Assembly (NCBI RefSeq): GCF_900109115.1
Contig: NZ_FNYV01000003.1
Span: forward strand, 636,633-700,632
Reading direction: 5' to 3'
DNA from: Micromonospora phaseoli
GTDB taxonomy: Bacteria > Actinomycetota > Actinomycetes > Mycobacteriales > Micromonosporaceae
Length of the DNA: 64,000 nt
Within the stretch, counting starts at the first letter, position 1. Every line of letters begins with the position of its first letter. Made by a program: the position numbers and the translations under genes. The notes beneath the pieces are model-generated. The model saw only the letters and a list, made by a program, of their open reading frames with translations, was not told where the DNA came from and searched no databases. Positions 41,903 to 50,543 of the stretch are shown here, one piece after another.

Positions 41903-43390
41903 TCAACCGAGGGCTCGACGACGCCGGAGCTGGAGCGTCAGGAATGCACCGCCGCCGATCATCGCCAGGCCGAGCAGGACCAGCGCGCCCATGCCGCCGC
42001 CTCCACCGCCGCTGTCCGCACCGACGCCGACCGGGCGTTCGTCCTCGATCGGGCGGGCGACCGACGCGGCCGGGTTGATCATGCCGGCGCCGTACCGGTC
42101 GTCGGGGGCGTCGCCGCCCACCGCATCGGCGGTACCGTGAATCCGCTGTTCGACCTGGACGGCGTTGAGCTCCGGGTAGGCCGCCCGGACGAGCGCGGCC
42201 TGACCGGCCGCGAAGGCGACGGCGAAGCGGGTACCGGTGTAGCTCAGCGGACCCGCGTCACTCTGCCCCACGGTGGTCACGTCCGCCCCCGGCGCGACGA
42301 CCTCCACGGTGTTCGGTTGGTACTCCTCGACGAACTGGTTGTCGGCGCCGACCCCACCGACCAGCAGCAGCGCACCGGTGGCGGACGGCTCGCCGGGCGA
42401 GGGGAGGGTGACGGGCTTGGTCGGCGCACCGGCCACCACGAGCACGTCGTGGTTGAGCGCGGTGGTGAGCGAGGCGACGACCGCCGGGGCGGACAGGTCC
42501 ACATGGGAGCCCAGCGCCACCACCGTGGCGCCCGCGCTCACCGCCACCTCGATGGCGTTCGCCGCGTCGGTGTCCCGGCTCTTGCCCGACGCACCCACCA
42601 TCCGTACCGGCAGGATCGTGGCGTCCGGTGCGAGACCAGCGGGGGTCCGCTCGGCGCTGCTGTTCGCAGCGATGATGCTCGCCATCGCGGTGCCGGTGCC
42701 GTGGCAGTCGGTGTCGCCGCGCCCGTTTCCGACGGTGACGTCGGCACCGACTGCGATACGGCCACTGAGCTGTTCGAGCCCACCGTCCACTCCGGAGTCG
42801 ACCACCGCCACCATGACGCCGTTACCCCGGCTGAGGTCCCACGCACCGTCGGCCGCCATCCGCAGCTGGGCCCAGTCCGAACGGCTGCTCGACGCGGCGA
42901 CGGCGGTGCAGCCGGCACCCGCCTTCGTGCCGGTGGGCGACGGGCTGGCGCTGCTGGGGCTGGGACTGCCGCTGGGGCTGGGGCTACCGGACGGTTTCGC
43001 GGTGCCGGTGGGGGCCGGGGCCTTGGTCGGTTTCGTGCCGGACGGCACCTGCCCGTACTTGACTCCCTCACCGGCTGCGTCCCACGGCAGCACCAGGTAC
43101 CAGCCGCGGTTGAGCCGGGCCGGGTCGGTCAGGCTCGCTCCGTCCGGCTGCACCCGCCCGGCGTTCAGGTTGTAGATCTCGGCCGATCGCTCGCCGCTAC
43201 CGAGGAACCGGTTCGCGATCTCGGCGAGGTTCTCCGGCTGCCCCTGGTACGTCGCCGCGACGACGTAGTACTTGACGTAGGCCTGCGGGTCCGGCGGGGC
43301 CTTCTGGGCCGCCGACGCACCGGCCGTCGCCACGACCAGGCAGCAGGCAACCGCCACGCCCGCGAGCAGACGTCCAACGTTCGCCAGCAC
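41903..43390 (-). CDS. Mycosin-like S8 protein lacking the catalytic serine (pseudoprotease)
   Basis: The protein has 495 residues. It has a signal peptide (1-28), a LysM-like module (about 38-112, YYVVAATYQGQPENLAEIANR...LNAGRVQPDGASL), a Pro/Ser linker, a subtilisin fold (about 165-445) and a C-terminal membrane helix followed by arginines. This is mycosin architecture. Asp198 (VVDSGVD) and His230 (DCHGTGTA) are present, but the serine motif GTS reads GTR (Arg388, codon 42227-42229) and the oxyanion Asn block is absent (LVVAGAP). No eccB/C/D or esx genes are in the window. GTG at 43390 follows GAAGGAGGAAG. Confidence 0.85.
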   Translation of the reverse strand: MLANVGRLLAGVAVACCLVVATAGASAAQKAPPDPQAYVKYYVVAATYQGQPENLAEIANRFLGSGERSAEIYNLNAGRVQPDGASLTDPARLNRGWYLVLPWDAAGEGVKYGQVPSGTKPTKAPAPTGTAKPSGSPSPSGSPSPSSASPSPTGTKAGAGCTAVAASSSRSDWAQLRMAADGAWDLSRGNGVMVAVVDSGVDGGLEQLSGRIAVGADVTVGNGRGDTDCHGTGTAMASIIAANSSAERTPAGLAPDATILPVRMVGASGKSRDTDAANAIEVAVSAGATVVALGSHVDLSAPAVVASLTTALNHDVLVVAGAPTKPVTLPSPGEPSATGALLLVGGVGADNQFVEEYQPNTVEVVAPGADVTTVGQSDAGPLSYTGTRFAVAFAAGQAALVRAAYPELNAVQVEQRIHGTADAVGGDAPDDRYGAGMINPAASVARPIEDERPVGVGADSGGGGGGMGALVLLGLAMIGGGAFLTLQLRRRRALG

Positions 43391-43635
43391 TGATCTTCCT
43401 CCTTCAGTAGCCTGCGGCCGATCGACCGCGCCGACACCCTCTACAGCGGATCCGGGCAGATTACGTTCAATCAGATCGGGAAAAACGTTCGAGTCGAACT
43501 GAACGAGTCCCCGATGATCCTCGTGGTGAAGGCGTAAGGCCCGGCAGCCGCTCCAGGCGGAGGCCGGGCACCATGGTTCAGGTCGAGGGCGACCGACCAG
43601 TGGACGCCGAGCCGAACGGACGGTGGTGAGAGCGG

Positions 43636-45582
43636 ATGTACGCCATACCCGGCAGGACAGACGCGGGCATCGACGAGCCACCGGCCACGCAGCGCTTCGA
43701 TCCCCGCCGGCACCGTCGGATCACCGGGCTCTTCGACCTCTGGCTGGAACCCGGCATACACGGCGGTCTGGTGGTGCCGCACCGGCCCGACCGGCCGCTG
43801 ACCGCGTCCGCCATCACCGACCTGGTCAGGCGCTCCGGCGAGACCGCGAACGACGTACGGATCCTGACCCAGGACGGCGCCCGGCACACCGAGCTGTTCA
43901 GCGAGGTCGCCGGGCTGCTCGCGCACGACGTCCTGGTCAGCCCCGACAATGCGGTGATCCGGCATCACGACCAGCAGATCGGGGCCGGGCCGCTGCACGC
44001 GGTACCCCTGGACCGGACCACCCGCCAGGTCCAGGACTGGATCGTGATTCAGCCGCCCGAGCTGGCCACCCCGCTGCCCGGCTGGTTCACCGTGGACCAC
44101 GGTCTGGTCCGTCCCCGTACCGGCGTGGTGGGCCTGCCGCTGCACGGCGGGGTCGTCCTGGCCACCCGGGCCGACTTCGTCACCCGGCGCGCCACCGCAC
44201 ACCGCCTCGGCGCGGCCTCCGACGGGCTGGTGACCATCGCGGTCACCGCCCGCTCCGGCGGTTTCCTCGTCGGCGACTACGGCGGAACCCAGCGGGTGTA
44301 CGACGGCGGCCAGCTCGCCGCCCTGCTGGGTGACCTACCGCTCTACGGCAGCGAGCTGCGGCTCTGGCTCACCTGGCCGTCCGACCCGGACGAACAGCAG
44401 CGCCTCGGCGCACAGGCGCAGGAGCTGGCCGAAACGACCGGCGCCACCGTCTGGACACCACCGCCGGGCGGCAGCGCGGAGCTGGTGGACGGCCGGCAGG
44501 ATCTGCGCGCACTCGACCACGCGGGGAAACCCGTCGAGTGGCAGGCGTTCCGGCCACGCTTCGCTCTCGGCCCGCCGGCGCTGCGCGCAACCTCGACCGG
44601 CCTGCTGGTGCCGGTCTCCGCCGAACTCGTCACCACGACAGCTCCCTCGCAGCCCCCGCCGGAGACCGACTCGCCGGAGGCAGATCAGCTACCGGCCGCC
44701 CTCGCGGCGCTGCCGCTGCCCCGTCCGGCGCTGGTCACCGAGAGCCGCCGGACGGCGTACGGCCCGCCGTGGCTGTCGGCGGCCCAGCAGGTCAACGCCG
44801 AGAAGTTCGAGGCCCTCGTCGCTTTGCCGGTCGAGGGCCGGTCGGTCGCCGACGGCATACCCAGCGCCGAGCTCTTCCTGCTCGCGTTCCTGGACCCCAA
44901 ATCGGTGCCGGAGGGCAGTCGACTGCTGCGGGTCCGGGTGGAGCCGGGGGGCGCGATCCCAATGGGGGTGCTCCGGGCGTCCCTGCCCGCACGCCTACAG
45001 CACCTGCGTGGCCTCCGCGAGGCGTACCTCCTGCCGGCTGCGCGTCTGGACCGGGCCTTCGCGGTGGACACCTTCGACGTGGACCGCACCGGTCGGCTCA
45101 CGCCGGCCGGAGAGTGCACCGGCGAGGGCGAGCCGCTGCGGATTCGCTGCACGTCCCGGGCCCGCTCGATCGGCGGCCTGCCCAACGAGGTGCGGCGCTG
45201 GCCGGCCTTCGGCACCCGCCGGGCGTACGCACTGCTGCCGGCGAAGCGTCTCCGCCTGCCGCGTAACTGGCTGCGGCTCTACCGCCGACGGCCACCGGTC
45301 CAGCCGGGACGGGTGCTGCTGGAGATCCAGGTGCCGAGGGGACGCGCGATCGATGTGACGTCGACGGCCGACCTGGTCGCCCCACTCGGCCAGGTCCGTT
45401 CCCAGGCGCAGCCGCTGCGCGACGCGCAGGTGGAGCTGATCGTCGGCAGCCGCTCCTACCCACGCGTGCGGGTACGCCGCGCGTACCGGGCCGAATCGGA
45501 CGCCTGGGTGCGGGTGCCCCGGCTGCCGAAGGGGCCGCTACCGGACGTCGTGCCCCGGCTTCAGCCCCCCGAGCCCAGCTGA
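43636..45582 (+). CDS. Large unknown protein beside the mycosin-like gene
   Basis: The protein has 648 residues, with no signal peptide or membrane helix and no family I can name. Two halves are joined by a Pro/Glu-rich hinge (about 335-355, APSQPPPETDSPEAD). The first half has FDLWLEPGIHGGLVVPHRPDRPL, GVVGLPLHGGVVLATRADFV and RLWLTWPSDPDEQQRLGAQAQELAETTGATVW; the second has FEALVALPVEGRSVADGIPSAELFLLAF and a basic region RLRLPRNWLRLYRRRPP. Probably cytoplasmic. It is divergent from the pseudo-mycosin and overlaps the LysM-like gene tail to tail by 22 bp, so it likely belongs to the same module. Confidence 0.75.
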   Translation: MYAIPGRTDAGIDEPPATQRFDPRRHRRITGLFDLWLEPGIHGGLVVPHRPDRPLTASAITDLVRRSGETANDVRILTQDGARHTELFSEVAGLLAHDVLVSPDNAVIRHHDQQIGAGPLHAVPLDRTTRQVQDWIVIQPPELATPLPGWFTVDHGLVRPRTGVVGLPLHGGVVLATRADFVTRRATAHRLGAASDGLVTIAVTARSGGFLVGDYGGTQRVYDGGQLAALLGDLPLYGSELRLWLTWPSDPDEQQRLGAQAQELAETTGATVWTPPPGGSAELVDGRQDLRALDHAGKPVEWQAFRPRFALGPPALRATSTGLLVPVSAELVTTTAPSQPPPETDSPEADQLPAALAALPLPRPALVTESRRTAYGPPWLSAAQQVNAEKFEALVALPVEGRSVADGIPSAELFLLAFLDPKSVPEGSRLLRVRVEPGGAIPMGVLRASLPARLQHLRGLREAYLLPAARLDRAFAVDTFDVDRTGRLTPAGECTGEGEPLRIRCTSRARSIGGLPNEVRRWPAFGTRRAYALLPAKRLRLPRNWLRLYRRRPPVQPGRVLLEIQVPRGRAIDVTSTADLVAPLGQVRSQAQPLRDAQVELIVGSRSYPRVRVRRAYRAESDAWVRVPRLPKGPLPDVVPRLQPPEPS

Positions 45583-47192
45583 GCCGACCACCGGCCGTCC
45601 GGCACCGGACCGATCACCATCGGTATGCAGCGACCACCGGTGGCGGCGGCGAGGCCGCGTATCCCGGCCCCCTTCGGCAGGCCGGCGGTGATGACGACGT
45701 ACCGGTCGGTGTCCAGGTCGCTCGGCTCGGGCAGCTGGCTCAGGCGACGGCAGCCGTCGGCGGTCTCGGCACCGAGTGCGTCGTCGACGACCCCTACCCC
45801 GATCCCGGCCGCGTGCAGCTGCCGGGCGTAGACGGCGGCCAGCCGGCGGCATTCGTCCAGGTCACCGACGAGGGTGAAGACGTCGGGTGCCCGACCGAGG
45901 TCGACCTGGAGCCGCCATGGCCCCATGCGTCCGAGCACCAGCGGCACCGCCGCTTCGGTCGCCGCTTCGCCGTCGCCGAGCCAGGCGTAGGCGGGCGTGC
46001 TCGGACCGGTCGTGACCCCGATCAGACGTGCCAGGATCGGCCCGGCCTCGGTACGCACCTCGGCCCGGACGTACGGCACGTCGCCGTCGACCGGCAGCGT
46101 CGGCCGGGGCAGGTCACTGGCCTCCACCTGCCCACCGTCACCGACCTGCCCATCAACACTGGCCTGCCCAGCGTCACCCGCCTGCCCAGCTTCACCCGCC
46201 GCACCGTCCCTTGTCGGCGTCGGCGTCGGTGACGGTGACGGTGACGGTGACGGTGACGGTGACGGCGTCGCGCCGGACAACGGAGGCCAGTGCGACGGCG
46301 GCCCAGACTCCGGCGGCACGGGTGGCACCGGTTCTGCCGGCACCGCCAGCGTGGCAGGCCGCGGCACCGGCTGGTTCGGAACGGGCTGGTCCGGGACGGG
46401 CGGTCCTGATGGGGGTACCCCGCCCGGCGGCCCCACCGGGGCAGGTGCAGCCGTCGACGGGGTGGCCGTCGCGCGAGCCGCGAGCTCTGCCGGTGTCGGC
46501 GTGTGGTGCCGCTCCGGTGGCCACGGACCGTCGTCGAGTGTGACCGAACGCATCTGGTGAATTCGGCGGGGCAGCACCAGAAGGGCGACGACGGCGAGGA
46601 GCACTGCGAGCACCGCCGCGCCGATCCGGATCTGGTTGGAGTTCAGGTGCACCGGCCCGGACTTCGGCGCAGGGGCGGCCACGACCGGGGTGGTCGGGGC
46701 GTCCGTGGGGGGCAGCGGGTCGGCGCTCGGGGATGCCGGCGCTGTCGTGACGCTCGGCGAGGGGGATGGTGGCGCCGTACTCGGGGACGGCGCCACGCTG
46801 GTCCGGGACGGCCGGGGCGTCGGCGGACCGATCGGCGGAAGCGCGCCGGTCCGTACGCCCGGTCCGTCGGCATCGGCGGGCAGCACCAGCAGCCAGCCGG
46901 GCCCAAGCTCGACGCCGTCGGTGAAGGTCGCGCCGTCCGGCTGCTTGCGGCCCCGGTTGAGATCGATGATCTCGCGGAACCGGTTGCCGTTGCCGAGGGT
47001 CAGCAGGGCGATGCTGTAGAGGTACTCCCGTTGACCGTCGACCGGCGGCCCGACGACGTAGTACTTGCCGGTCTCGTCGGGCGCCGCAGCGGCGGCCGGG
47101 GCCGCCGGAACGAGCGACACGAACAAGATCACCAGCAGCAACGGCAGCGCCCACCAGTGCCCCGCCGTCCGTCGACCGCACCCTGACTGCAT
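45561..47192 (-). CDS. Bitopic membrane protein with LysM-like module and cytoplasmic domain
   Basis: The protein has 543 residues. N-terminal signal/membrane segment (12-37); extracytoplasmic LysM-like module (about 42-115, KYYVVGPPVDGQREYLYSIA...LNRGRKQPDGATF), closely matching that of the mycosin-like protein; Pro/Ser/Thr linker; second membrane helix (189-208) followed by RRIHQMR; a Pro/Ser/Thr-rich cytoplasmic stretch; then a folded C-terminal domain (DVPYVRAEVRTEAGPILARLIGV...DTDRYVVITAGLPKG). The prolines and serines include a (PS)n/(PT)n run from a 6-bp DNA repeat. Possibly a wall-sensing or secretion-scaffold protein. Confidence 0.78.
   Translation of the reverse strand: MQSGCGRRTAGHWWALPLLLVILFVSLVPAAPAAAAAPDETGKYYVVGPPVDGQREYLYSIALLTLGNGNRFREIIDLNRGRKQPDGATFTDGVELGPGWLLVLPADADGPGVRTGALPPIGPPTPRPSRTSVAPSPSTAPPSPSPSVTTAPASPSADPLPPTDAPTTPVVAAPAPKSGPVHLNSNQIRIGAAVLAVLLAVVALLVLPRRIHQMRSVTLDDGPWPPERHHTPTPAELAARATATPSTAAPAPVGPPGGVPPSGPPVPDQPVPNQPVPRPATLAVPAEPVPPVPPESGPPSHWPPLSGATPSPSPSPSPSPSPTPTPTRDGAAGEAGQAGDAGQASVDGQVGDGGQVEASDLPRPTLPVDGDVPYVRAEVRTEAGPILARLIGVTTGPSTPAYAWLGDGEAATEAAVPLVLGRMGPWRLQVDLGRAPDVFTLVGDLDECRRLAAVYARQLHAAGIGVGVVDDALGAETADGCRRLSQLPEPSDLDTDRYVVITAGLPKGAGIRGLAAATGGRCIPMVIGPVPDGRWSAQLGSGG
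46228..46264. repeat. Hexanucleotide microsatellite (GGTGAC)n
   Basis: About six consecutive GGTGAC units lie at 46228-46264, on the minus strand encoding alternating Pro/Ser then Pro/Thr residues in the linker of the LysM-like protein. Unit length is two codons, so copy-number change would alter linker length without frameshift. Confidence 0.85.
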
Positions 47193-47310
47193 TCGTGTCC
47201 TCTCGTTCCCGCTCCGTTCTACACCGGCACCGCGCGACCGGCCGCCGCCAGGCAGCGCGGTGCGATCCAGCGCGACCGGTCAGCTGCCTGATCCGGTACG
47301 CCGTGGTCGC

Positions 47311-48543
47311 TCAGCGACCTACCGCCCGCCAGGTCTGGTTGCCCTGTCCGGGGTTGCACTCCCAGATCTGCAAGGGAGCGCCGTCGGCGGCGTTCCAGTC
47401 GCGCACGTCGACGCACTTGCCCGAGTGCGGGTTGCGCAGCATGCCCCGCTCGGCCACCCAGATCTGCGCCGGCCCGCCGCTGCAGTGCGCAAGCTGCACC
47501 TTCGTGCCGTTGTCCCGTTTTGCCCACGCGACATCCATGCACTTGCCGAGCACCACCATCGAGCCGTTCGGGCCACGCTTGAACCGCTGGGCCGGGGTGC
47601 CGTTGCACCGCCAGAGCTGCAACTGTGCACCGTCCGCCGAGACACCACCGGGCACGTCGATGCACTTGTTGACATATCCCCGCAGCGCGAACTCGGATGA
47701 GGACGAGTCCGGGGTGTCACGCCTCGCGGCGGGAGGAGCCGCCGCGGCACCGCCGTTGCGGAAGGTGACCGTGAAGTCCGCGCACCCGGGGCAGTTGAAG
47801 ACGGTCTGGTTGCCCGGAACCTTGTCGTGGGTCGACCACAGGTATGCCCGCGGGCCGAAGGGACGCAGCGCGGCGGTGTAGGCGCTCTCCGCGTCCCGGT
47901 TGGGGTTGACGCAATTTATCCTGTCGCCACGCCGGGGATCACGCACGGCATGGGCCTCGGGGCAGGCGGCGAGCAGCTGTCCACCGGAGCAGTCCGTCCT
48001 GACGCAGCTTCCGGCGAGTGCCGGGTTCGGCGCACCGGGCGCTTCGATCGTGATCGTCGTCGACAGCGCGTCGACATAGCTGACGTTGTACCAGGGAGCA
48101 GCAGGGTTGTTCTGGTCGAAGTTGAACTCGGCCAGACTCACCGGCTCCGCGCCCCGCACGCAGTGGTCCAGGTGCGGACCGCAGTCCCCGACCAGGCACT
48201 TGAACGTGCTACCGGGTTCTCCGCTGCACCGTTGCCGGGCGAAGAACCTGCCACGCCAGTGACCCGGCTGGCCGCCGTCCGGGATGACGATGCTCTTCGA
48301 CTCGCCCGGCCGCAGGACCGGCATGCCGCTGATCCTGCGCGAGCCGTCCGCACTCTCACCCGAGCCGACCCACAGCGTCTCGCCGGTGGCGTTGACGAAC
48401 TTCACCCGTTCGCCGGCGACCGCGTCGGAGCTGCTCGACATCACCACGATCAGGCCGGCAGCGAGCACCGTCACGACGACCAACGCGGCTCTCGTGCTCG
48501 TCCAGAAGCGGCGGATCGAGAACGAGGCGGTACTCATAGTCAT
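47311..48543 (-). CDS. Exported thaumatin-like protein fused to a ricin-type lectin domain
   Basis: The protein has 410 residues. The signal peptide is at about 10-43. The thaumatin-like domain (about 46-262) shows VKFVNATGETLWVG, GHWRGRFFARQRC, CLVGDCG, AEFNFDQN and WYNVSYVDALS, plus many paired cysteines. A beta-trefoil lectin follows (about 284-410) with three repeats (KCIDVPGG...PAQRF, KCMDVAW...PAQIW, KCVDVRD...NQTW). Thaumatin-like proteins bind or cut beta-glucans, so an antifungal or glucan-targeting secreted role is plausible. ATG at 48543 has GGAGGG 4 bases upstream; ATG at 48537 has better spacing. Confidence 0.85.
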   Translation of the reverse strand: MTMSTASFSIRRFWTSTRAALVVVTVLAAGLIVVMSSSSDAVAGERVKFVNATGETLWVGSGESADGSRRISGMPVLRPGESKSIVIPDGGQPGHWRGRFFARQRCSGEPGSTFKCLVGDCGPHLDHCVRGAEPVSLAEFNFDQNNPAAPWYNVSYVDALSTTITIEAPGAPNPALAGSCVRTDCSGGQLLAACPEAHAVRDPRRGDRINCVNPNRDAESAYTAALRPFGPRAYLWSTHDKVPGNQTVFNCPGCADFTVTFRNGGAAAAPPAARRDTPDSSSSEFALRGYVNKCIDVPGGVSADGAQLQLWRCNGTPAQRFKRGPNGSMVVLGKCMDVAWAKRDNGTKVQLAHCSGGPAQIWVAERGMLRNPHSGKCVDVRDWNAADGAPLQIWECNPGQGNQTWRAVGR

Positions 48544-48783
48544 GTAGCCCTCCATGGCCTGACAGACAGACGGACGCATCAGGTCCGCGCACCAGTTCGG
48601 CACACGCACCCCCGCATGACGACGCGAAACCGCCGCTGGTTCACCGATCGCTGCTCCGGGTTGGAAAACCCGCCGACTGGCCCGAAAAGCTGTTTGTTCC
48701 ACGACGCTGCCGGACACCGCGCCGTTCAGCCGGACCGGCGAAAAGGCGAGCAGCGGTGCGGCCACGCGGCTAGCCTGCCGCGC

Positions 48784-49737
48784 ATGCCGAATCCCAGAAG
48801 ACGGCCGTCCGCGCTGGTCCGCCCTGCGCACCCCGACGACGCACCGTCCGTGGTGGCGCTGCGTACGCTCGTGTTCCCCTTCCTGGTACGCGGGGTCGCG
48901 TCCACCCGGCAGCTGATCGCCACGCCACCGGCGGACCAGCACTGGGCCGGTTTCGTCGCCGAGGTCGACGGACACGCCGTGGGCTGGGTGTCGGCGTCGC
49001 GCAGTGAGCGCACCAGCGAGGCCGTCGGCGAGGTGTCGCTGCTACACGTACACCCCGACCAGCGGCGGCGCGGGATCGGCGCCGCGCTGCTGGCCAGGGC
49101 GCTGGAGCACCTCGGCCCGCTCGACCTGACCCGGCTGCGCGGGCGGGCCCTGCCGGAGGCGCTGCCGTTCGCCCGTCGGCACGGCTTCACGCCGAGTCGC
49201 CAGGAGCGCTTCTCGGCCCTGGAGCTGGGTGCACTGCCGCCGCTGCCGGAGCCATCCGACGGCGTCCGGCTGGTCCCGCTGACCGATGTCGACCCCCGTC
49301 GGGTGCACGAGGTGGAGGCGCTGGCCAGCGCCGACGAGCCGGGCGACGTGGTCGCCGGCTCGATCGGTTACGACGGTTGGCGCGCTGTCACGTGGGACAA
49401 CGTCGGCCTGGACCGGGAAGCCAGCACCGGCGCCGAGGTCGATGGCGTGCTGGCCGCGATCAGCCTGGTGAAGCGGGACGGTACGCGGATGTGGTCGGAC
49501 TACACCGGCACCGTGCCCCGGCTCCGTGGGCAAGGACTGGCCCGGCTGGCGAAGCTCGCCGCGCTGCATCGGGCGGCGGCCCGTGGGGTCACCGTGGCCT
49601 ACACCGGAAACGACGCGGCGAACGCCCCGATGCTGGCGATCAACGCCCGGCTCGGCTATCGGCTGGTGGCCACCCAGTGGTCCTGCGTACGGGAGCTGCG
49701 CCCGGCTAGCCCGAGCGGACCGGAACCCAGTCCGTGA
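48784..49737 (+). CDS. Tandem GNAT acetyltransferase
   Basis: The protein has 317 residues with two GNAT folds. The first (about 9-150) has acetyl-CoA loop LHVHPDQRRRGIGAALLARAL. The second (about 155-305) has RLRGQGLARLAKLAALHRA and YTGNDAANAPMLAINARLGYRLV. This arrangement resembles the mycothiol synthase MshD family, but MshD identity is not supported by specific motifs I can see. ATG at 48784. It converges with the minus-strand small gene and overlaps its 3-prime end (49706-49737). Confidence 0.82.
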   Translation: MPNPRRRPSALVRPAHPDDAPSVVALRTLVFPFLVRGVASTRQLIATPPADQHWAGFVAEVDGHAVGWVSASRSERTSEAVGEVSLLHVHPDQRRRGIGAALLARALEHLGPLDLTRLRGRALPEALPFARRHGFTPSRQERFSALELGALPPLPEPSDGVRLVPLTDVDPRRVHEVEALASADEPGDVVAGSIGYDGWRAVTWDNVGLDREASTGAEVDGVLAAISLVKRDGTRMWSDYTGTVPRLRGQGLARLAKLAALHRAAARGVTVAYTGNDAANAPMLAINARLGYRLVATQWSCVRELRPASPSGPEPSP

Positions 49738-49960
49738 AGCGCTTGTGCAGATTCGCCGGGCGCTCCCCGGAGTCCAGCTCGGCGAGCTGTTCGGCGGCCT
49801 CCTCGCGCAGCGCCACAAGATGGACCATGAGTGCCGGCAGGTTGCCCCGATACTCCGCGAGCAGGCGCAGCTTCGCCGGAGAACACGGCCACGCCGCCCC
49901 GCACGCCGTGCAGCGCCACAATGGACGACATGGGACGTGCGCGGCGAGGTCCCCGCTCAC
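49706..49960 (-). CDS. Small cysteine-containing protein of an XRE/DUF397-associated family
   Basis: The protein has 84 residues. HVPCRPLWRCTACGAAWPCSPAKLRLLAEYRGNLPALMVHLV includes C-x2-C and further cysteines that may bind a metal. Small proteins of this pattern are frequent next to XRE/DUF397 pairs in actinomycetes and are sometimes mislabelled flavin reductase. GTG at 49960 overlaps the stop of the upstream gene (GTGA), and the same operon is divergent from the XRE gene at 50544. Function unknown. Confidence 0.7.
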   Translation of the reverse strand: MSGDLAAHVPCRPLWRCTACGAAWPCSPAKLRLLAEYRGNLPALMVHLVALREEAAEQLAELDSGERPANLHKRFTDWVPVRSG

Positions 49961-50478
49961 CCGCCGCCGCCGACGACGGTGGATCTCGGCCGGCAGCGAC
50001 GCTGCGCGTACGGGACGGGGGTGACGGTCACCGGGCGCATCCCCGCCGGCATCAGGAACAGCGACCGCCGGACGGTCGCGTCCCCGTGTCTGTCGAGCTG
50101 GTAGACCTCGACCCACGCCCACCCGTCGTACGTCGGCCGGTCCAACTGCCGGATCACCCGGACCACGATCGGCTCGCAGAACTGCGGGGACGCCTCCCGG
50201 GTCAGCAGGTACGCCCCGGGACAGACCCGAGGCGTCCCGTCCACCCACCGGCTCACCGGCCATGGGGGCAGCCGAGCTGGGCGAACCAGCGCGAGGCGGA
50301 TAGGGCGTTCATGGGCATCGGCACAGGCACGGCGGGCCTCCTCGGTCAGTGCGGAAGTTGGAGGGAGCCGCCCCCCGTGGTGCTCGCCGGCGGGGCGGCC
50401 CCTGACAGCAAGGCGAGCGGGATTGCCGTCCCATCGACTCGCGCGTGCCGTCTTGTCGAACACCATCATCCAGCGCAT
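49957..50478 (-). CDS. Unknown protein divergent from the XRE regulator
   Basis: The protein is up to 173 residues. The conserved-looking part is the C-terminal half (GAYLLTREASPQFCEPIVVRVIRQLDRPTYDGWAWVEVYQLDRHGDATVRRSLFLMPAGMRPV), which could be a small beta domain. The N-terminus is uncertain; starts at MRWMMVFDK, MMVFDK or later are possible, with no strong ribosome binding site. It is translationally coupled to the small cysteine protein downstream. Family not recognised. Confidence 0.6.
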   Translation of the reverse strand: MRWMMVFDKTARASRWDGNPARLAVRGRPAGEHHGGRLPPTSALTEEARRACADAHERPIRLALVRPARLPPWPVSRWVDGTPRVCPGAYLLTREASPQFCEPIVVRVIRQLDRPTYDGWAWVEVYQLDRHGDATVRRSLFLMPAGMRPVTVTPVPYAQRRCRPRSTVVGGGG

Positions 50479-50543
50479 GTGGACGGCTACACCCTGTAGA
50501 TATAGGTTCAGAAGACGTTAAGGACGTCCATTCGGAGGCGGGC

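Noticed and set aside
41903..47192. A complete type VII (ESX) secretion locus
   Set aside because: Only the mycosin-like protein is recognisable; no EccB, EccC, EccD, EccE or WXG100 genes occur in the window.
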